Under the pieces are notes generated by a model that was not told where the DNA came from, ran no database searches, and saw nothing but the letters and a program-made list of their open reading frames with translations. Below, piece by piece: positions 17,886 through 26,500 of a stretch of DNA of 64,000 nucleotides. Both the position numbers and the translations under genes were made by a program. Numbering within the stretch: the first letter of the stretch is position 1; each line of letters begins with the position of its first letter. The stretch is taken from NCBI GenBank assembly GCA_027315315.1, contig DAHUYG010000050.1, positions 1 through 64,000 on the forward strand. The letters are read 5' to 3'. The stretch is from Acidimicrobiaceae bacterium. GTDB taxonomy: Bacteria > Actinomycetota > Acidimicrobiia > Acidimicrobiales > RAAP-2.

Positions 17886-18374
17886 GTGACTGAGACCGCC
17901 GAACGCCTGAGGGGAGCGAGCGGGTGGGAGCAGGAGCTCTACTCGGCGCTCCGGGCCCACGAACGCGAAGAGGCGGGCGTGATCGCCGCCTACAGCGAGT
18001 ACGCGGCGCAGAGCCCCTCGGCGACGGTCCGCTACCTGATCTCCATGATCCTGGAAGACGAGCACCGTCACCACAAGGTCCTCGACGAGCTCGCCAACGC
18101 GGTGCGCGCCGACGCGACCATGGAGGAGACCGGGCCGCGGGTCCCGCTCTTCGACGTCCATTCCGGCGACGGTCCGCTCCTCGAGGCGACGCGGCGGTTC
18201 ATCGCGCTCGAGCGTCAGGACCGCGAGGAGCTCAAGCACCTGTCCGGGCGCATGCACAAGCTCGGCGGGGAGCTCGACGCGTTCGTGCTGCAGCTGCTCC
18301 TCGCGGACACCGACCGGCACCTGGGCATCCTCCGCTTCATCGAGCGGCTCGTCCGTCGCTCCCCGCTGCGTTGA
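17886..18374 (+). CDS. Ferritin-like / rubrerythrin-like helical bundle protein
   Basis: A 162-aa protein, all helical by pattern. It has two related helix-pair halves: EREEAGVIAAYSEYA...EDEHRHHKVLDEL and LERQDREELKHL...DTDRHLGILRFIE. The Glu/His spacing (E, then ExxH-type) resembles di-iron carboxylate ferritin-like bundles. No rubredoxin domain is present. The GTG at 17886 follows GAGGGGAGG. It lies 73 bases before the cytochrome b gene and may be co-transcribed with it. Iron binding is inferred, not shown. Confidence 0.65.
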   Translation: MTETAERLRGASGWEQELYSALRAHEREEAGVIAAYSEYAAQSPSATVRYLISMILEDEHRHHKVLDELANAVRADATMEETGPRVPLFDVHSGDGPLLEATRRFIALERQDREELKHLSGRMHKLGGELDAFVLQLLLADTDRHLGILRFIERLVRRSPLR

Positions 18375-18447
18375 GTCCAGCCCTCGCCCCCAGCGCACAG
18401 CAGCCGAACCCGAGACCATCACCACCCATCAGCACTGAGGAGACGAA

Positions 18448-20295
18448 GTGAGCACACTGTCGCCGGCCTTCGGAGCCGTCGTGAACCTGAACGGCCCGGG
18501 CCGCTACCTCCACTGGTCGGTCTTCACCGTGTCGGAGGCGAACCTCGTCTTGATCGGGGTGATGGTCGTGATCTTCGGGGTGGCCCTCGTCGCCCCGTTC
18601 CCCCACCGCCACCGGGTCGATCCCGAGACCCCGCCCGAGGCCGAGTTCACACCGGCGACCAAGGTGGTCGTGGCCGACACCGGCGACCCGGCCGACGCCC
18701 GCATGTGGACCGCCCGCCTGCGCCGGTTGGCCCTCGGGCTGCTCCCGCCGGGCAAGCTCCTCCCGGACCGCCAACCCGCCTACGTCTCGTCGTGGGTCTA
18801 CGTGTTCGGCGTGGCCAGCCTGGTGACGCTCGGCGTGGTGATCGTCTCGGGCTTCGCGATCGCGCTGGGCGGCGTCGACTGGTGGCACACCAACCCGGTC
18901 GGGCACTTCTTCAACAGCCTGCACCTGTGGAGCGTCGAGCTGTTCATGGCGTTCTTGGTGATCCACCTGTGGGGCAAGTTCTGGATGGCCGCCTGGCGCG
19001 GCCGGCGCGCCCTCACCTGGATCACCGGCGTCGTGGCGTTCATGGCCTCGATCGTCGAGTGCTTCACCGGATACCTCTCCCAGCAGAACTTCGACTCGCA
19101 GTGGATCTCCACCAACGGCAAGGACGCCATCAACGCGACCGGCCTGGGCTCGCTGTTCAACCTCTTGAACTTCGGCCAGATGCTTCTCTGGCACGTCGTC
19201 TTGATCCCGATCGTGCTGCTCGCGATCGTCGGGGCGCACGTCTTGCTCGTGCGGGTGCGAGGGGTCTCGCATCCCCTTCCGCCCAAGCCCATCAGGGGCC
19301 GGGCGGCCCGGAAGGCCGCCTCGCGTGCGGATGCCGCCGAGTGGCGGGGCCCCATGCGCCGCTACGACCTCGCGAAAGAGGCCTCGGTCGCCGGCGCGGT
19401 GGCGCTGTGTCTCGTGGTCCTGCTCGCCGCGCTCCTCTCGTCGCCCGACGACCCGCCGGTCACGATCGCGAGCTGGGCCAAGGTCGCCCCGGCCGACTTC
19501 GTGGCCACCACCGCCACCGAGCTCGCCGGGACGAGCGAGACGGCCACCTACGGCCCGCCGTACAACAACGGCACCCACAACCGCCAGTCGCTGTGGTTCT
19601 CCTGGCAGACGCTCTGGGGTGTCCGGAACCCGATCGACGCCGCCCAGAGCTTCGTGCTCTCCCCCCTGTCGACCCAGGCGGCCACCGATCCGGTGCTGGC
19701 CGGGGAGCTGCACCGATACACGTCGGCACCCTCGAGCGTGCAGAAGGCCTGGGACCAGGCCTACCTGAAGGCCGTGACCCACCTGCAATTCGTGCACGAC
19801 CAACCGGTGGTGCCGCGCGCCGCCGACGGCCCAGTGCCCGGCATGGTCGACATCGAACTGCGCCTGGCCCGCTCGGGCGCCCTCGACGCCGACCTCCTCG
19901 CCCAGCACCCCTTCTATGGGACCGACTTCACCAAGCCCCTCTTGTTCTTGGAGGACGGCAGCTATTTCGCCCAGAAGGCCAAGGCCGACCACCTGACCGG
20001 CTCCCAGTGGGGGGTCATGAACGAGACCGGGAGCTACCCGGGCCAGCCCTGGCTGTGGCTCTACACGCTCTGGTACCAGATCCCGGCGTTCTCGAGCTCG
20101 GCCAACGTCGACCTGATCGCCATCTACCTGACCGGGTTGGCCACGCTGATGCTGCTGGCGGTGCCCTTCTTGCCCGGGCTGCGCGACATCCCACGGCTCA
20201 TCCCCGTCCACCGCCTGGTGTGGCGGGAGTGGAACCGCCCGCCGGCGGCCGCCGGGGAGGGCGCCGGCGGCGGCGAGGCGCCTAGCCCGAGCTGA
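18448..20295 (+). CDS. Membrane cytochrome b, bis-heme, large C-terminal domain
   Basis: A 615-aa protein. The heme ligands are His159/His173 in one helix (SLHLWSVELFMAFLVIHLW) and His249/His264 in another (LWHVVLIPIVLLAIVGAHVLL). The 14 and 15 residue spacing matches, as I recall, cytochrome b6/menaquinol-type subunits. About residues 355-550 form a long non-membrane domain between TM segments, and a TM helix near 560 follows. No Rieske or c-type cytochrome gene is adjacent. The GTG at 18448 has TGAGGAGACG upstream. Its 3' end overlaps the convergent gene by 14 bases. It is probably part of a quinol-oxidising or novel electron-transfer complex. Confidence 0.8.
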   Translation: MSTLSPAFGAVVNLNGPGRYLHWSVFTVSEANLVLIGVMVVIFGVALVAPFPHRHRVDPETPPEAEFTPATKVVVADTGDPADARMWTARLRRLALGLLPPGKLLPDRQPAYVSSWVYVFGVASLVTLGVVIVSGFAIALGGVDWWHTNPVGHFFNSLHLWSVELFMAFLVIHLWGKFWMAAWRGRRALTWITGVVAFMASIVECFTGYLSQQNFDSQWISTNGKDAINATGLGSLFNLLNFGQMLLWHVVLIPIVLLAIVGAHVLLVRVRGVSHPLPPKPIRGRAARKAASRADAAEWRGPMRRYDLAKEASVAGAVALCLVVLLAALLSSPDDPPVTIASWAKVAPADFVATTATELAGTSETATYGPPYNNGTHNRQSLWFSWQTLWGVRNPIDAAQSFVLSPLSTQAATDPVLAGELHRYTSAPSSVQKAWDQAYLKAVTHLQFVHDQPVVPRAADGPVPGMVDIELRLARSGALDADLLAQHPFYGTDFTKPLLFLEDGSYFAQKAKADHLTGSQWGVMNETGSYPGQPWLWLYTLWYQIPAFSSSANVDLIAIYLTGLATLMLLAVPFLPGLRDIPRLIPVHRLVWREWNRPPAAAGEGAGGGEAPSPS

Positions 20296-21586
20296 CCTTG
20301 GCCCGGCGGGGCCGGGTGGTCGTGGTGGTGGCCGAGCTCGCCTGGGGCGCAGCCGACATGGTGATGAAGTCGCGGGCCCACCACGACTCGAAGTAGCGGA
20401 TCGGTCCCCCGGCCATCGACGAGATGAGCTCGCTGCCGTTGCTCGGCGTCGCTGCGGCGGTGGGCACGCTCGGGGTGTAGGTGGTGAAGTTGACCCAGTC
20501 GGTGTTGATGTCGAGCTCCATCGCACGCACGGCCCCCGCCCGGGCCAGGATGTCGGCGAGGTCGGTGATGTTGAGGCCGGGCCCGCCCACATAGACGAGC
20601 GCCCCGTCGGCGGTGATGCCGAGGCCCGATCGCCAGACGTAGACCTGGTTGCCGAGCGTCGCGCCCCACTGGGTCGTGTCGGACGCGTTCAGGCCTGGCA
20701 CCGGCTGGCCGTTGTCGACCACGAGCTGCAGGTTCTGGCGGACCGAGACCACGTCGGGGGTCATCGTTACCTCGGTCCCCCAGGTGCCGATGTTCGAGGT
20801 CCCGTTCTTGTACACGACAAAGGAGGCGGCCCCGGTGCGCAGCGGGAGGATCAACTTGCCATCGGTGTAGTAGCCGCCGTTGGCCGCCGACATCAAGAAC
20901 CCGGCGTTGAACGCCGCCACGAGGCTCTGCGCGGCCGAGGGCGAGATCGGGGCGGTGTAGGGGTAGGGCCCGCCGCCCGGGATCTGGCTCCCCGAGTACA
21001 AGGTGGCCCGCAGCAGCTTGGTGTCCATCCAGGCTACGCCGACCACGTAGCTCGTGTGCACCGCGTCGGGCCGGAGCGTGGTCTCATAGACCGCCGGGAT
21101 GCCCCCGACGGTCCGCCCGACCGGTGACCACTGCCCCTCGCCGGGGATGGCCGGCGAGGCGAACGGGACGATCGGGGCCGGCGGGTCGAGGTGCGGCGGG
21201 CCGCTCGGCGCGACGTGGGGCTTGGACGTCGGCTTCTTGATGGCACCGGCCGGCGGCGTGCCCCCGACCGGCGGCGGATGGTGGCTGTACCAGACGTTCT
21301 CGATCCAGTTGACGATGCTCGCCCCGCCGTTCTCCCGAGCCCACTCGGCGAAGCGGCCCGGGATCGAGCTGCCGAGGGTCGGATTGGTGAGGGCGAAGCC
21401 CACCGAGATCGCGAACCACGCGAGGAAGGCGGCCAGCGCGACCAGCACCCCGGCCCGGATCCTGCGGTGGCGCAGTGTGCGGACCTTGCGCTGGCGGTGC
21501 CGGCCCCGGCCCCGCCTCGCGGGGCGCACGGTGGCGCGCGGGCGGCGGTCGGGCGCCGAGGGCGGTGTCCGGACGGGCAGGGCCAT
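20282..21586 (-). CDS. Membrane-anchored phosphodiester-glycosidase (NAGPA-like) protein
   Basis: A 434-aa protein. A basic cytoplasmic tail (to about 45) is followed by one TM (VLVALAAFLAWFAISVGFAL), a Pro-rich linker, then a domain with FNAGFLM, GGYYTDGK, ...VDNGQPVP, VYVGGPGLNITDLADIL and AMELDINTDWVNF. These match the NAGPA/DUF2233 phosphodiester glycosidase fold, which acts on sugar phosphodiesters outside the cell. Last gene of the minus-strand redox operon; its ATG overlaps the upstream stop by one base. The reason for its presence there is unclear. Confidence 0.72.
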   Translation of the reverse strand: MALPVRTPPSAPDRRPRATVRPARRGRGRHRQRKVRTLRHRRIRAGVLVALAAFLAWFAISVGFALTNPTLGSSIPGRFAEWARENGGASIVNWIENVWYSHHPPPVGGTPPAGAIKKPTSKPHVAPSGPPHLDPPAPIVPFASPAIPGEGQWSPVGRTVGGIPAVYETTLRPDAVHTSYVVGVAWMDTKLLRATLYSGSQIPGGGPYPYTAPISPSAAQSLVAAFNAGFLMSAANGGYYTDGKLILPLRTGAASFVVYKNGTSNIGTWGTEVTMTPDVVSVRQNLQLVVDNGQPVPGLNASDTTQWGATLGNQVYVWRSGLGITADGALVYVGGPGLNITDLADILARAGAVRAMELDINTDWVNFTTYTPSVPTAAATPSNGSELISSMAGGPIRYFESWWARDFITMSAAPQASSATTTTTRPRRAKVSSG

Positions 21587-22341
21587 CAGCCGATCTTCCC
21601 CACGAAGACCCAGGATCCCACGTGGGGAACGACCACGATTCCGAGCAGGACGCCGAGCACCAGGCTGGTGGCGATCGTCCACTGGCGGACCCCGGCCCCG
21701 CGCACCTGGCGCCGGGTGCGGTAGTAGAGGTCTCGGGGCGCCAGGCGGGCCGTGTCGACGATGTGACCGAGCACGTGGACGGCCAACGCGCCCAACCACA
21801 GCACGAAGCTCGCCTTGTGCAAGAAGAGCAGCTGGGAGCGCATCGAGACCGGACCGAGCAGGAGCAGGATCCCCGAAGCGAAGACGACGACGGTCAGGAC
21901 CACGACGACCGGACCGAGCAGGCGAAGGAGCGCCGGGGGCGGGCCCTTGCGGCGGTACTCGGGGGCGCCCCGGTAGTAGCGGGCGAAGCGCCACATCGTG
22001 CTCCCCATCTTCAAGAGCACCGGGGGCACGAGGAGCATGCCGATGAAGACGTGTGCGCTCAGCATCGGGCGGATCTGGAGGATCGTGACGCCCTCGGCGG
22101 CCAGAAGGACGACCAAGAGCGCGGCGGTGCTCCCCGTCAGCCGGGCGTTGCCCTCGACACCCTCGCGCTCGCGCCGGGAACGACGCTCCGAGGCGAGGTC
22201 CCGGGGCTGCTCCGCCGGAGCGTTGCCGAGGTCGTAGTAGCGGAACCCCACGGGGGGCGGAGCCGGCCGGGTCCTCGGGGCCAGCCCGGGGTGCGAGGAC
22301 GACGCAACGAGCCGGGGGCGGGGATCGGGTGGGCGTTTCAT
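21586..22341 (-). CDS. Small four-helix membrane protein, cytochrome b561-like
   Basis: A 251-aa protein with a long basic cytoplasmic head (1-65) and four to five TM segments. Histidines lie within or near helices (LSAHVFIGMLL, FLHKASFVLWLGALAVHVLGHIVDT), spaced suitably for one or two b hemes. I read a b-type cytochrome related to DUF4405/cytochrome b561-like proteins. It may accept electrons from the ferredoxin encoded just upstream. ATG 22341 overlaps the ferredoxin stop. Heme content is inferred. Confidence 0.65.
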   Translation of the reverse strand: MKRPPDPRPRLVASSSHPGLAPRTRPAPPPVGFRYYDLGNAPAEQPRDLASERRSRREREGVEGNARLTGSTAALLVVLLAAEGVTILQIRPMLSAHVFIGMLLVPPVLLKMGSTMWRFARYYRGAPEYRRKGPPPALLRLLGPVVVVLTVVVFASGILLLLGPVSMRSQLLFLHKASFVLWLGALAVHVLGHIVDTARLAPRDLYYRTRRQVRGAGVRQWTIATSLVLGVLLGIVVVPHVGSWVFVGKIG

Positions 22342-22655
22342 CGTCTCGGACCCCCGCCTCGCAGCTGGGCCACGATCCTCGCCTCCGCGCGCGTGGGCTC
22401 GGGCCCGGGCCCGTCGCCTCCGCGCCGGGTGGGCGTTGGGACGCGCACCGGGGCGTCCATGACGTGGATGGCGAGATGCGGGCACATGTCGACGGCCCTC
22501 CGGGCGTGCTCCATCAGCTGGGGCGTGAGTGGTTCGTCCGACACGATGGGATACCCCCAGGGGTCGAGCGTGATGCGCTCGGGGAACAGCTCGGCGCAGA
22601 GCCCCTCCCCGGCACACGAGACCGGGTCGACGACCATCTTGAGGGCCCGCCTCAT
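22338..22655 (-). CDS. 3-Cys ferredoxin, probably 3Fe-4S
   Basis: A 105-aa protein. CAGEGLC and a later MCPHLAI give Cys-x5-Cys...Cys-Pro, the arrangement of single-cluster 3Fe-4S ferredoxins that serve P450s and similar partners in actinobacteria. The C-terminal 40 residues are a Pro/Arg-rich tail. ATG 22655 overlaps the NuoF-like stop. It would carry electrons between the NuoF-like flavoprotein and the membrane cytochrome. Confidence 0.82.
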   Translation of the reverse strand: MRRALKMVVDPVSCAGEGLCAELFPERITLDPWGYPIVSDEPLTPQLMEHARRAVDMCPHLAIHVMDAPVRVPTPTRRGGDGPGPEPTRAEARIVAQLRGGGPRR

Positions 22656-23983
22656 CGCGGCCTCGCGGCGACGCCGCCTTGGCGCCTCAGGACTCGACCC
22701 CGGAACGGGAGCTCGCTCGGCGCTCCCACCCGCCTGCAGGGACCGCTGCGCAGGTGCGCCGCGACCTCCGAAGCGAAGACGGCGCACGCGCTCGTGACGA
22801 AGCGGGCCACCCCGTCGGGGTGTCGGCAGGCGCCCCGGCCCTCGACGAGCGCGCACAGCTCGCCGATCGCCTCGACGTTCGCGCGCGATTGTCGGGCGAA
22901 CGCGAGCCCCTGGAGCACCTCATCGAGCGCGGCCAGGCCGTGCACACACGGACCGCACTGGCCGGCCGACTCGCCCTCCATGTATCGGACCACCCTGGCG
23001 ACCTCGGCGAGCGGGCAGGCGTCGTGGCCGAGGAGGACCACGATGCCCGCTCCAAGGGTCGCCGAGCTCGACCTCGCCGAGTCCTCGCTCAGATCGAGCC
23101 CGAGCAGCGTGTCGATCGTGACCCAGGTCCCCCCGTAGCCCCCGAGCAGTGCGCCCTGGTAGCTGCGGGTCGCGTCGGGCCCGAGCCCGAGCACCTCGCG
23201 CAGCGGCGTCCCGAACGCGGCCTCCTGGACCACCGGCCCGCCGGGCCGTCCGCTCACCGTGAGGAGGGTGGTGCCCGGGTTCCGCTCGGTCCCGAGCGCC
23301 CTGAACCAGCGGGCGCCGTAGCGGGCCACGAGCGCCACGTGCGCGAGCGTCTCGGCGTTGTGCACGAGGGTCGGCCGGCCGTCGACCCCGCGCTCTCGGA
23401 TCGGCCGGATCTCGATGAACGAGGGCACGGCGGGGCGGCCCTGCACGCCGTTCACCGCCGCTGACTCCTGCCCGGAGATGAAGCCCGGGGGCGCCTCGAG
23501 CACCTCGACTGGGACCGGGTCGAGGCCGTGGCGCTGCCGGGCGCCGACCGCCGCGAGGAGGGCGTCGCTCAGATGCCGCGGCACGTAGGCGACCCCCCGT
23601 CCGGCCCCGAGGGCCGCCGCCGCTGCGGCGGCCCCGTCGAGGACCAGGTGTGGGGTCCGGGCGAGCAGGAGCGCGTCCTTCGCGCTCGCCGGCTCACCCT
23701 CGGCGCCGTTCAAGATGACCGTCGGGCGCCGGCCGGCGGCCGCCACCGAGCGCCACTTGGCGGCGACCGGGAAGGCCGCGCCGCCGTGGCCGCGCAAGCC
23801 GCTGTCCTCGAGCTCGGGTTGCAGGTGATGGCGCACCCAGCGCAGGTCCAGGGCGCCCCAGCGCTCGAGGTGCTCGCCCAGCCCGACTGCGCCCCCCTCG
23901 GGCCGTAGGCCGCGCAGGAGGCGAGGCAGTGCCGCCGGATGGGGCGCGCCGGAGGTCACTTCCCGGTGCATCGTCGTCGTCAT
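22652..23983 (-). CDS. NuoF-like NADH dehydrogenase flavoprotein (SLBB + Fe-S)
   Basis: A 443-aa protein. The N-terminal FMN/NADH domain has LRGHGGAAFPVAAKW and LNGAEGEPASAKDALLL in place of NuoF's GGAGFPTGLKW and NADEGEPGTFKD. A SLBB-like stretch follows, then a C-terminal Fe-S region with ESAGQCGPC and GRGACRHPDG. The first Cys of the NuoF quartet is Ala, so cluster ligation differs from complex I. No nuoE or other complex I genes are nearby. Actinobacteria have such stand-alone NuoF-like proteins of unknown role. ATG 23983 overlaps the upstream stop. Confidence 0.82.
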   Translation of the reverse strand: MTTTMHREVTSGAPHPAALPRLLRGLRPEGGAVGLGEHLERWGALDLRWVRHHLQPELEDSGLRGHGGAAFPVAAKWRSVAAAGRRPTVILNGAEGEPASAKDALLLARTPHLVLDGAAAAAAALGAGRGVAYVPRHLSDALLAAVGARQRHGLDPVPVEVLEAPPGFISGQESAAVNGVQGRPAVPSFIEIRPIRERGVDGRPTLVHNAETLAHVALVARYGARWFRALGTERNPGTTLLTVSGRPGGPVVQEAAFGTPLREVLGLGPDATRSYQGALLGGYGGTWVTIDTLLGLDLSEDSARSSSATLGAGIVVLLGHDACPLAEVARVVRYMEGESAGQCGPCVHGLAALDEVLQGLAFARQSRANVEAIGELCALVEGRGACRHPDGVARFVTSACAVFASEVAAHLRSGPCRRVGAPSELPFRGRVLRRQGGVAARPR

Positions 23984-25128
23984 GGGGACTCCCCCCCGTT
24001 GTTGGCGGCCGAGGTGCCCGAGACGGAGCCCGAGACCGTGTGCTGTCCCTGGTCGATGTTGAGCTGCATGGCGAGCGCGTCGGCGGCACCTTGGCCCGAC
24101 ACCGTCGCGCCGATGGAGGTGCCCTCGAGCGAGGTCACCTGGCCGCGCAGCGAACCGAGGGTGACGTTGCTCGAGGTCAACGCGACGCCACCGTCGACTG
24201 CGTTGCCGAGCAGCGTCACGACGAGCGGCACCCCGTCGGAGGACAGGCGCATCGAGAGCACGACCTTCTCCCGGCCGCTCACGTCGGGGCCGGTGACCGA
24301 GACGGTCCCGTCCAGCGCGCTCGTGAAGGGGATCGCCGGCGCTCCGGGCGACGCCGATCCGCCCGACCCACCGCTTGTCGAGGCGGGCGAGCCCGTCGTG
24401 GCGCCGCCGCTCGTCGAGGCGGACGAGCCCGTCGTGGCCGCTGCGATCTGCGCCAGCACCGCGCTCGAGGTGCCCGCTCGCCTCGACCAGCCCGGGGCGA
24501 GCGGGCCGACGAAGGCAAAGACGGCCGCCGCCAGGAGCACGAGGGTGGCGGCCACGCCCGCGCCGAGCCGCCAGGTCGGGCTGGCGGACTGCGCCTCGAC
24601 CAGCCGCCAGCCGAGGGCCCCGATCACCGCCACGGCGCAGAGGAGGTAGACGAACTGCGCGCCGAAGAGGTGCGTGTCGCTCCCCGACCCGAGCCCGTGG
24701 AAGAGGGCGACGGGCCAACAGGCGTAGGCCGCCCAGTGCACCGTCCGCCAGGCTCGCCGGCCGATCCGGTGGCGAAGCGCGCTCGTGACGGCGACCGCCA
24801 GGAGAAGGTCGAACGCGCACGCGCCGAGGCCGATCCAGAGCGGCCGGTACGGGGAGGCGAAGGGGATGACGGCGTCGAGGAGGGTGATCGGGACGAACCC
24901 GTCGGCCACGGTCGTCACCACGTGGATCACGATCACGACGAGGGAGAGCACCGACAGGTTGCGGTGCACCCCCTGGGAGACGAAGCGGGGCCAGCGCTCG
25001 GTCGCCCAGCCGACCGAGCAGGCGATGCCCACCACGACGGTCGCCGTGAGGACGATCAGCGCGACCAGGCCGCTCGCCCGGGTGAAGTACCAAAACGTCG
25101 TCCCGCTGTGACTGACGGTCGCGAGCAC
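23980..25128 (-). CDS. Ferric-reductase-like transmembrane protein with exported tail
   Basis: A 382-aa protein. The first 220 residues contain about six TM helices with paired histidines (VHRNLSVLSLVVIVIHVV; VHWAAYACWPVALFHGLG), as in YedZ/ferric reductase-like cytochromes. After a last TM (about 235-255) comes a low-complexity Ser/Thr/Gly linker with a 12-residue repeat, and then a 120-residue beta-rich domain (FTSALDGTVSVTGPDVSG...). No FMN-attachment motif (DGA[ST]) is visible in it. GTG 25128. Lies between ApbE and the NuoF-like gene. Confidence 0.75.
   Translation of the reverse strand: MLATVSHSGTTFWYFTRASGLVALIVLTATVVVGIACSVGWATERWPRFVSQGVHRNLSVLSLVVIVIHVVTTVADGFVPITLLDAVIPFASPYRPLWIGLGACAFDLLLAVAVTSALRHRIGRRAWRTVHWAAYACWPVALFHGLGSGSDTHLFGAQFVYLLCAVAVIGALGWRLVEAQSASPTWRLGAGVAATLVLLAAAVFAFVGPLAPGWSRRAGTSSAVLAQIAAATTGSSASTSGGATTGSPASTSGGSGGSASPGAPAIPFTSALDGTVSVTGPDVSGREKVVLSMRLSSDGVPLVVTLLGNAVDGGVALTSSNVTLGSLRGQVTSLEGTSIGATVSGQGAADALAMQLNIDQGQHTVSGSVSGTSAANNGGESP
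24374..24438. repeat. Two copies of a 29-nt direct repeat, 36-nt period
   Basis: 24374-24402 and 24410-24438 differ at two positions. They encode the tandem 12-residue linker unit TTGS(S/P)ASTSGG of the ferric-reductase-like protein. The period is a multiple of three, so copy number can change without a frameshift. Confidence 0.8.
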
Positions 25129-25130
25129 GC

Positions 25131-26078
25131 TCAGGCCTCCACCAGCGGCCGCGGCTGGCCGGTCCCCCAACCGCCGGTCGTGGCGAGCCGGCCCCGCTCG
25201 GTGACGAGGCGGGCCGGGAGCCCCCGCGACACGAGCCAGCTGGTCGCCCCCTCGCCGAGCACGAGGGCGGCGGTCGACGCCGCGTTGGCCTCGAGGCAGC
25301 TGGCGGCGGCGACCGAGACCGTGCGCCACGGCGTCCTCGCCGGCAGGCCGGTCTCGGGATCGATGATGTGGTGCACGAACTGCCCGCCCCGGCTCCAGCG
25401 CCGGCGCCACAGGCCCGAGGTGGCGAGCCCACCGGAGCGCAGCGTCACGGTCTCGGTGCTCTCGCCCGACGCGAGGTCGCTCAGGCCGACCGCGAACCCC
25501 TCCTCGGGCACCGGGCCCCCGAGGGCCACGTCGCCGCCGAGGGAGACGAGCGCGCCGACGCCAAGCCTGGTCGAGACCGCGGCGGCGATGACGTCGGCCG
25601 CCCAAGCTTTGGCGGTGGCGCCGAGGTCGACGACCGTGCCCGGCGCGATCCGCACGGTGCCCCGCTCGTGGTCGATCTCGATGCTGCGCCAACCCGGCAC
25701 GGCGCAGCGCCTCGGGAGCGGAGACGCGTCGCCCCCGGCGATCTGCGCGAAGTCACGGTCATATCCGAGGCGGCAGAGTGCGGCGCCCACGGTCGGGTCG
25801 ACGAGGCCGCCGGTCGCCTCGGCCATCGCGAGGGCGACGTCGAGCAGCTCGATGAGGTCGGCACTCGCCTCGAAGGGCCGACCGGCGGCGCGCCCGAGGG
25901 CCGAGATCTCCGAGTCGGGCCGGAACCTGCTCGCGACCTCGTCGAGGTGCGCCAGGCGTTGCTCCAAGACGGCGGCGGCCGCTACGAGGGCCCCGGGGTC
26001 GGTCACGACGATCTCGGCGGTCGTCCCGAGCGCCCGGGTCCGGTAGCGGAGTGGGGCGCCGAGGTGTCCGGGGCCCAT
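25131..26078 (-). CDS. apbE: FAD:protein FMN transferase (ApbE family)
   Basis: A 315-aa flavinyltransferase. Recognisable parts are MGTTAEI-like ALGTTAEIVV, SRFRPDSEIS, VDPTVGAAL, DLGATAKAWAAD (the conserved DLGGIAKGYA-type block), VSLGGDVA, and HHIIDPETGLPA. It would attach FMN covalently to a Ser/Thr of an extracytoplasmic redox protein. The partner is not obvious in this operon. ATG 26078 overlaps the upstream stop by one base. No lipobox or clear signal is seen, so it is probably cytoplasmic or atypically exported. Confidence 0.88.
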   Translation of the reverse strand: MGPGHLGAPLRYRTRALGTTAEIVVTDPGALVAAAAVLEQRLAHLDEVASRFRPDSEISALGRAAGRPFEASADLIELLDVALAMAEATGGLVDPTVGAALCRLGYDRDFAQIAGGDASPLPRRCAVPGWRSIEIDHERGTVRIAPGTVVDLGATAKAWAADVIAAAVSTRLGVGALVSLGGDVALGGPVPEEGFAVGLSDLASGESTETVTLRSGGLATSGLWRRRWSRGGQFVHHIIDPETGLPARTPWRTVSVAAASCLEANAASTAALVLGEGATSWLVSRGLPARLVTERGRLATTGGWGTGQPRPLVEA

Positions 26079-26422
26079 CAGCTCGCACCGCTCGAGACGA
26101 CCGGCGGGGCCTGGGTCTGCACCGGGACGGTGCTCGGAGGCGAGAGGGTGGTGGGCGAGGTGGCCGAGGACGAGGAGGACCCCGACGCCGCCCCCGGGGC
26201 GGTGGTGGGCGCCGTGGTCGTCACCGACGACGAGGAGGAATTCGAGCCGTGCTGGTGGCCCGGGAACGCCTTGGCCACATAGAGCCCGAGCGCGGCCATG
26301 GCCGCGACCGAGCCGATGACGGCGGTGCGGGTCACGCTCCCGATGCGGGCAAGCGAGGCGTCGCGGCGGTGTCGAGCCAGGCGCTCGAACCTCGCGTGCC
26401 CGTGCTGGTGGCGCCCGGCCAT
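26078..26422 (-). CDS. Small single-pass Ser/Thr-rich membrane protein
   Basis: A 114-aa protein. It has a His/Arg-rich head (AGRHQHGHARFERLARHRRD), one TM segment (TAVIGSVAAMAALGLYVA), and an extracytoplasmic tail of Ser, Thr, Pro and Ala. I choose ATG 26422 because a TAGCGT box ends 7 nt before it. A GTG at 26431 lies on top of that box. First gene of the redox operon. Function unknown; the tail could be a spacer or a modification site. Confidence 0.55.
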   Translation of the reverse strand: MAGRHQHGHARFERLARHRRDASLARIGSVTRTAVIGSVAAMAALGLYVAKAFPGHQHGSNSSSSSVTTTAPTTAPGAASGSSSSSATSPTTLSPPSTVPVQTQAPPVVSSGAS

Positions 26423-26429
26423 GCATCCC

Positions 26430-26435
26430 ACGCTA
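26430..26435 (-). promoter_or_regulatory. Candidate leaderless -10 (TAGCGT) of redox operon
   Basis: TAGCGT, 7 nt, ATG 26422. It suggests the seven-gene redox operon has its own promoter downstream of the histidine kinase. Confidence 0.45.
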
Positions 26436-26500
26436 TGGAGGCTTCCTGAAGGCCGGATTACAGGGGTGCAATTTGGCGCTAAGAAGGCCCTAAGGAACGC

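Noticed and set aside
22652-23983. Complex I subunit NuoF
   Set aside because: No other nuo genes are present, the FMN motifs are altered and one cluster Cys is missing.
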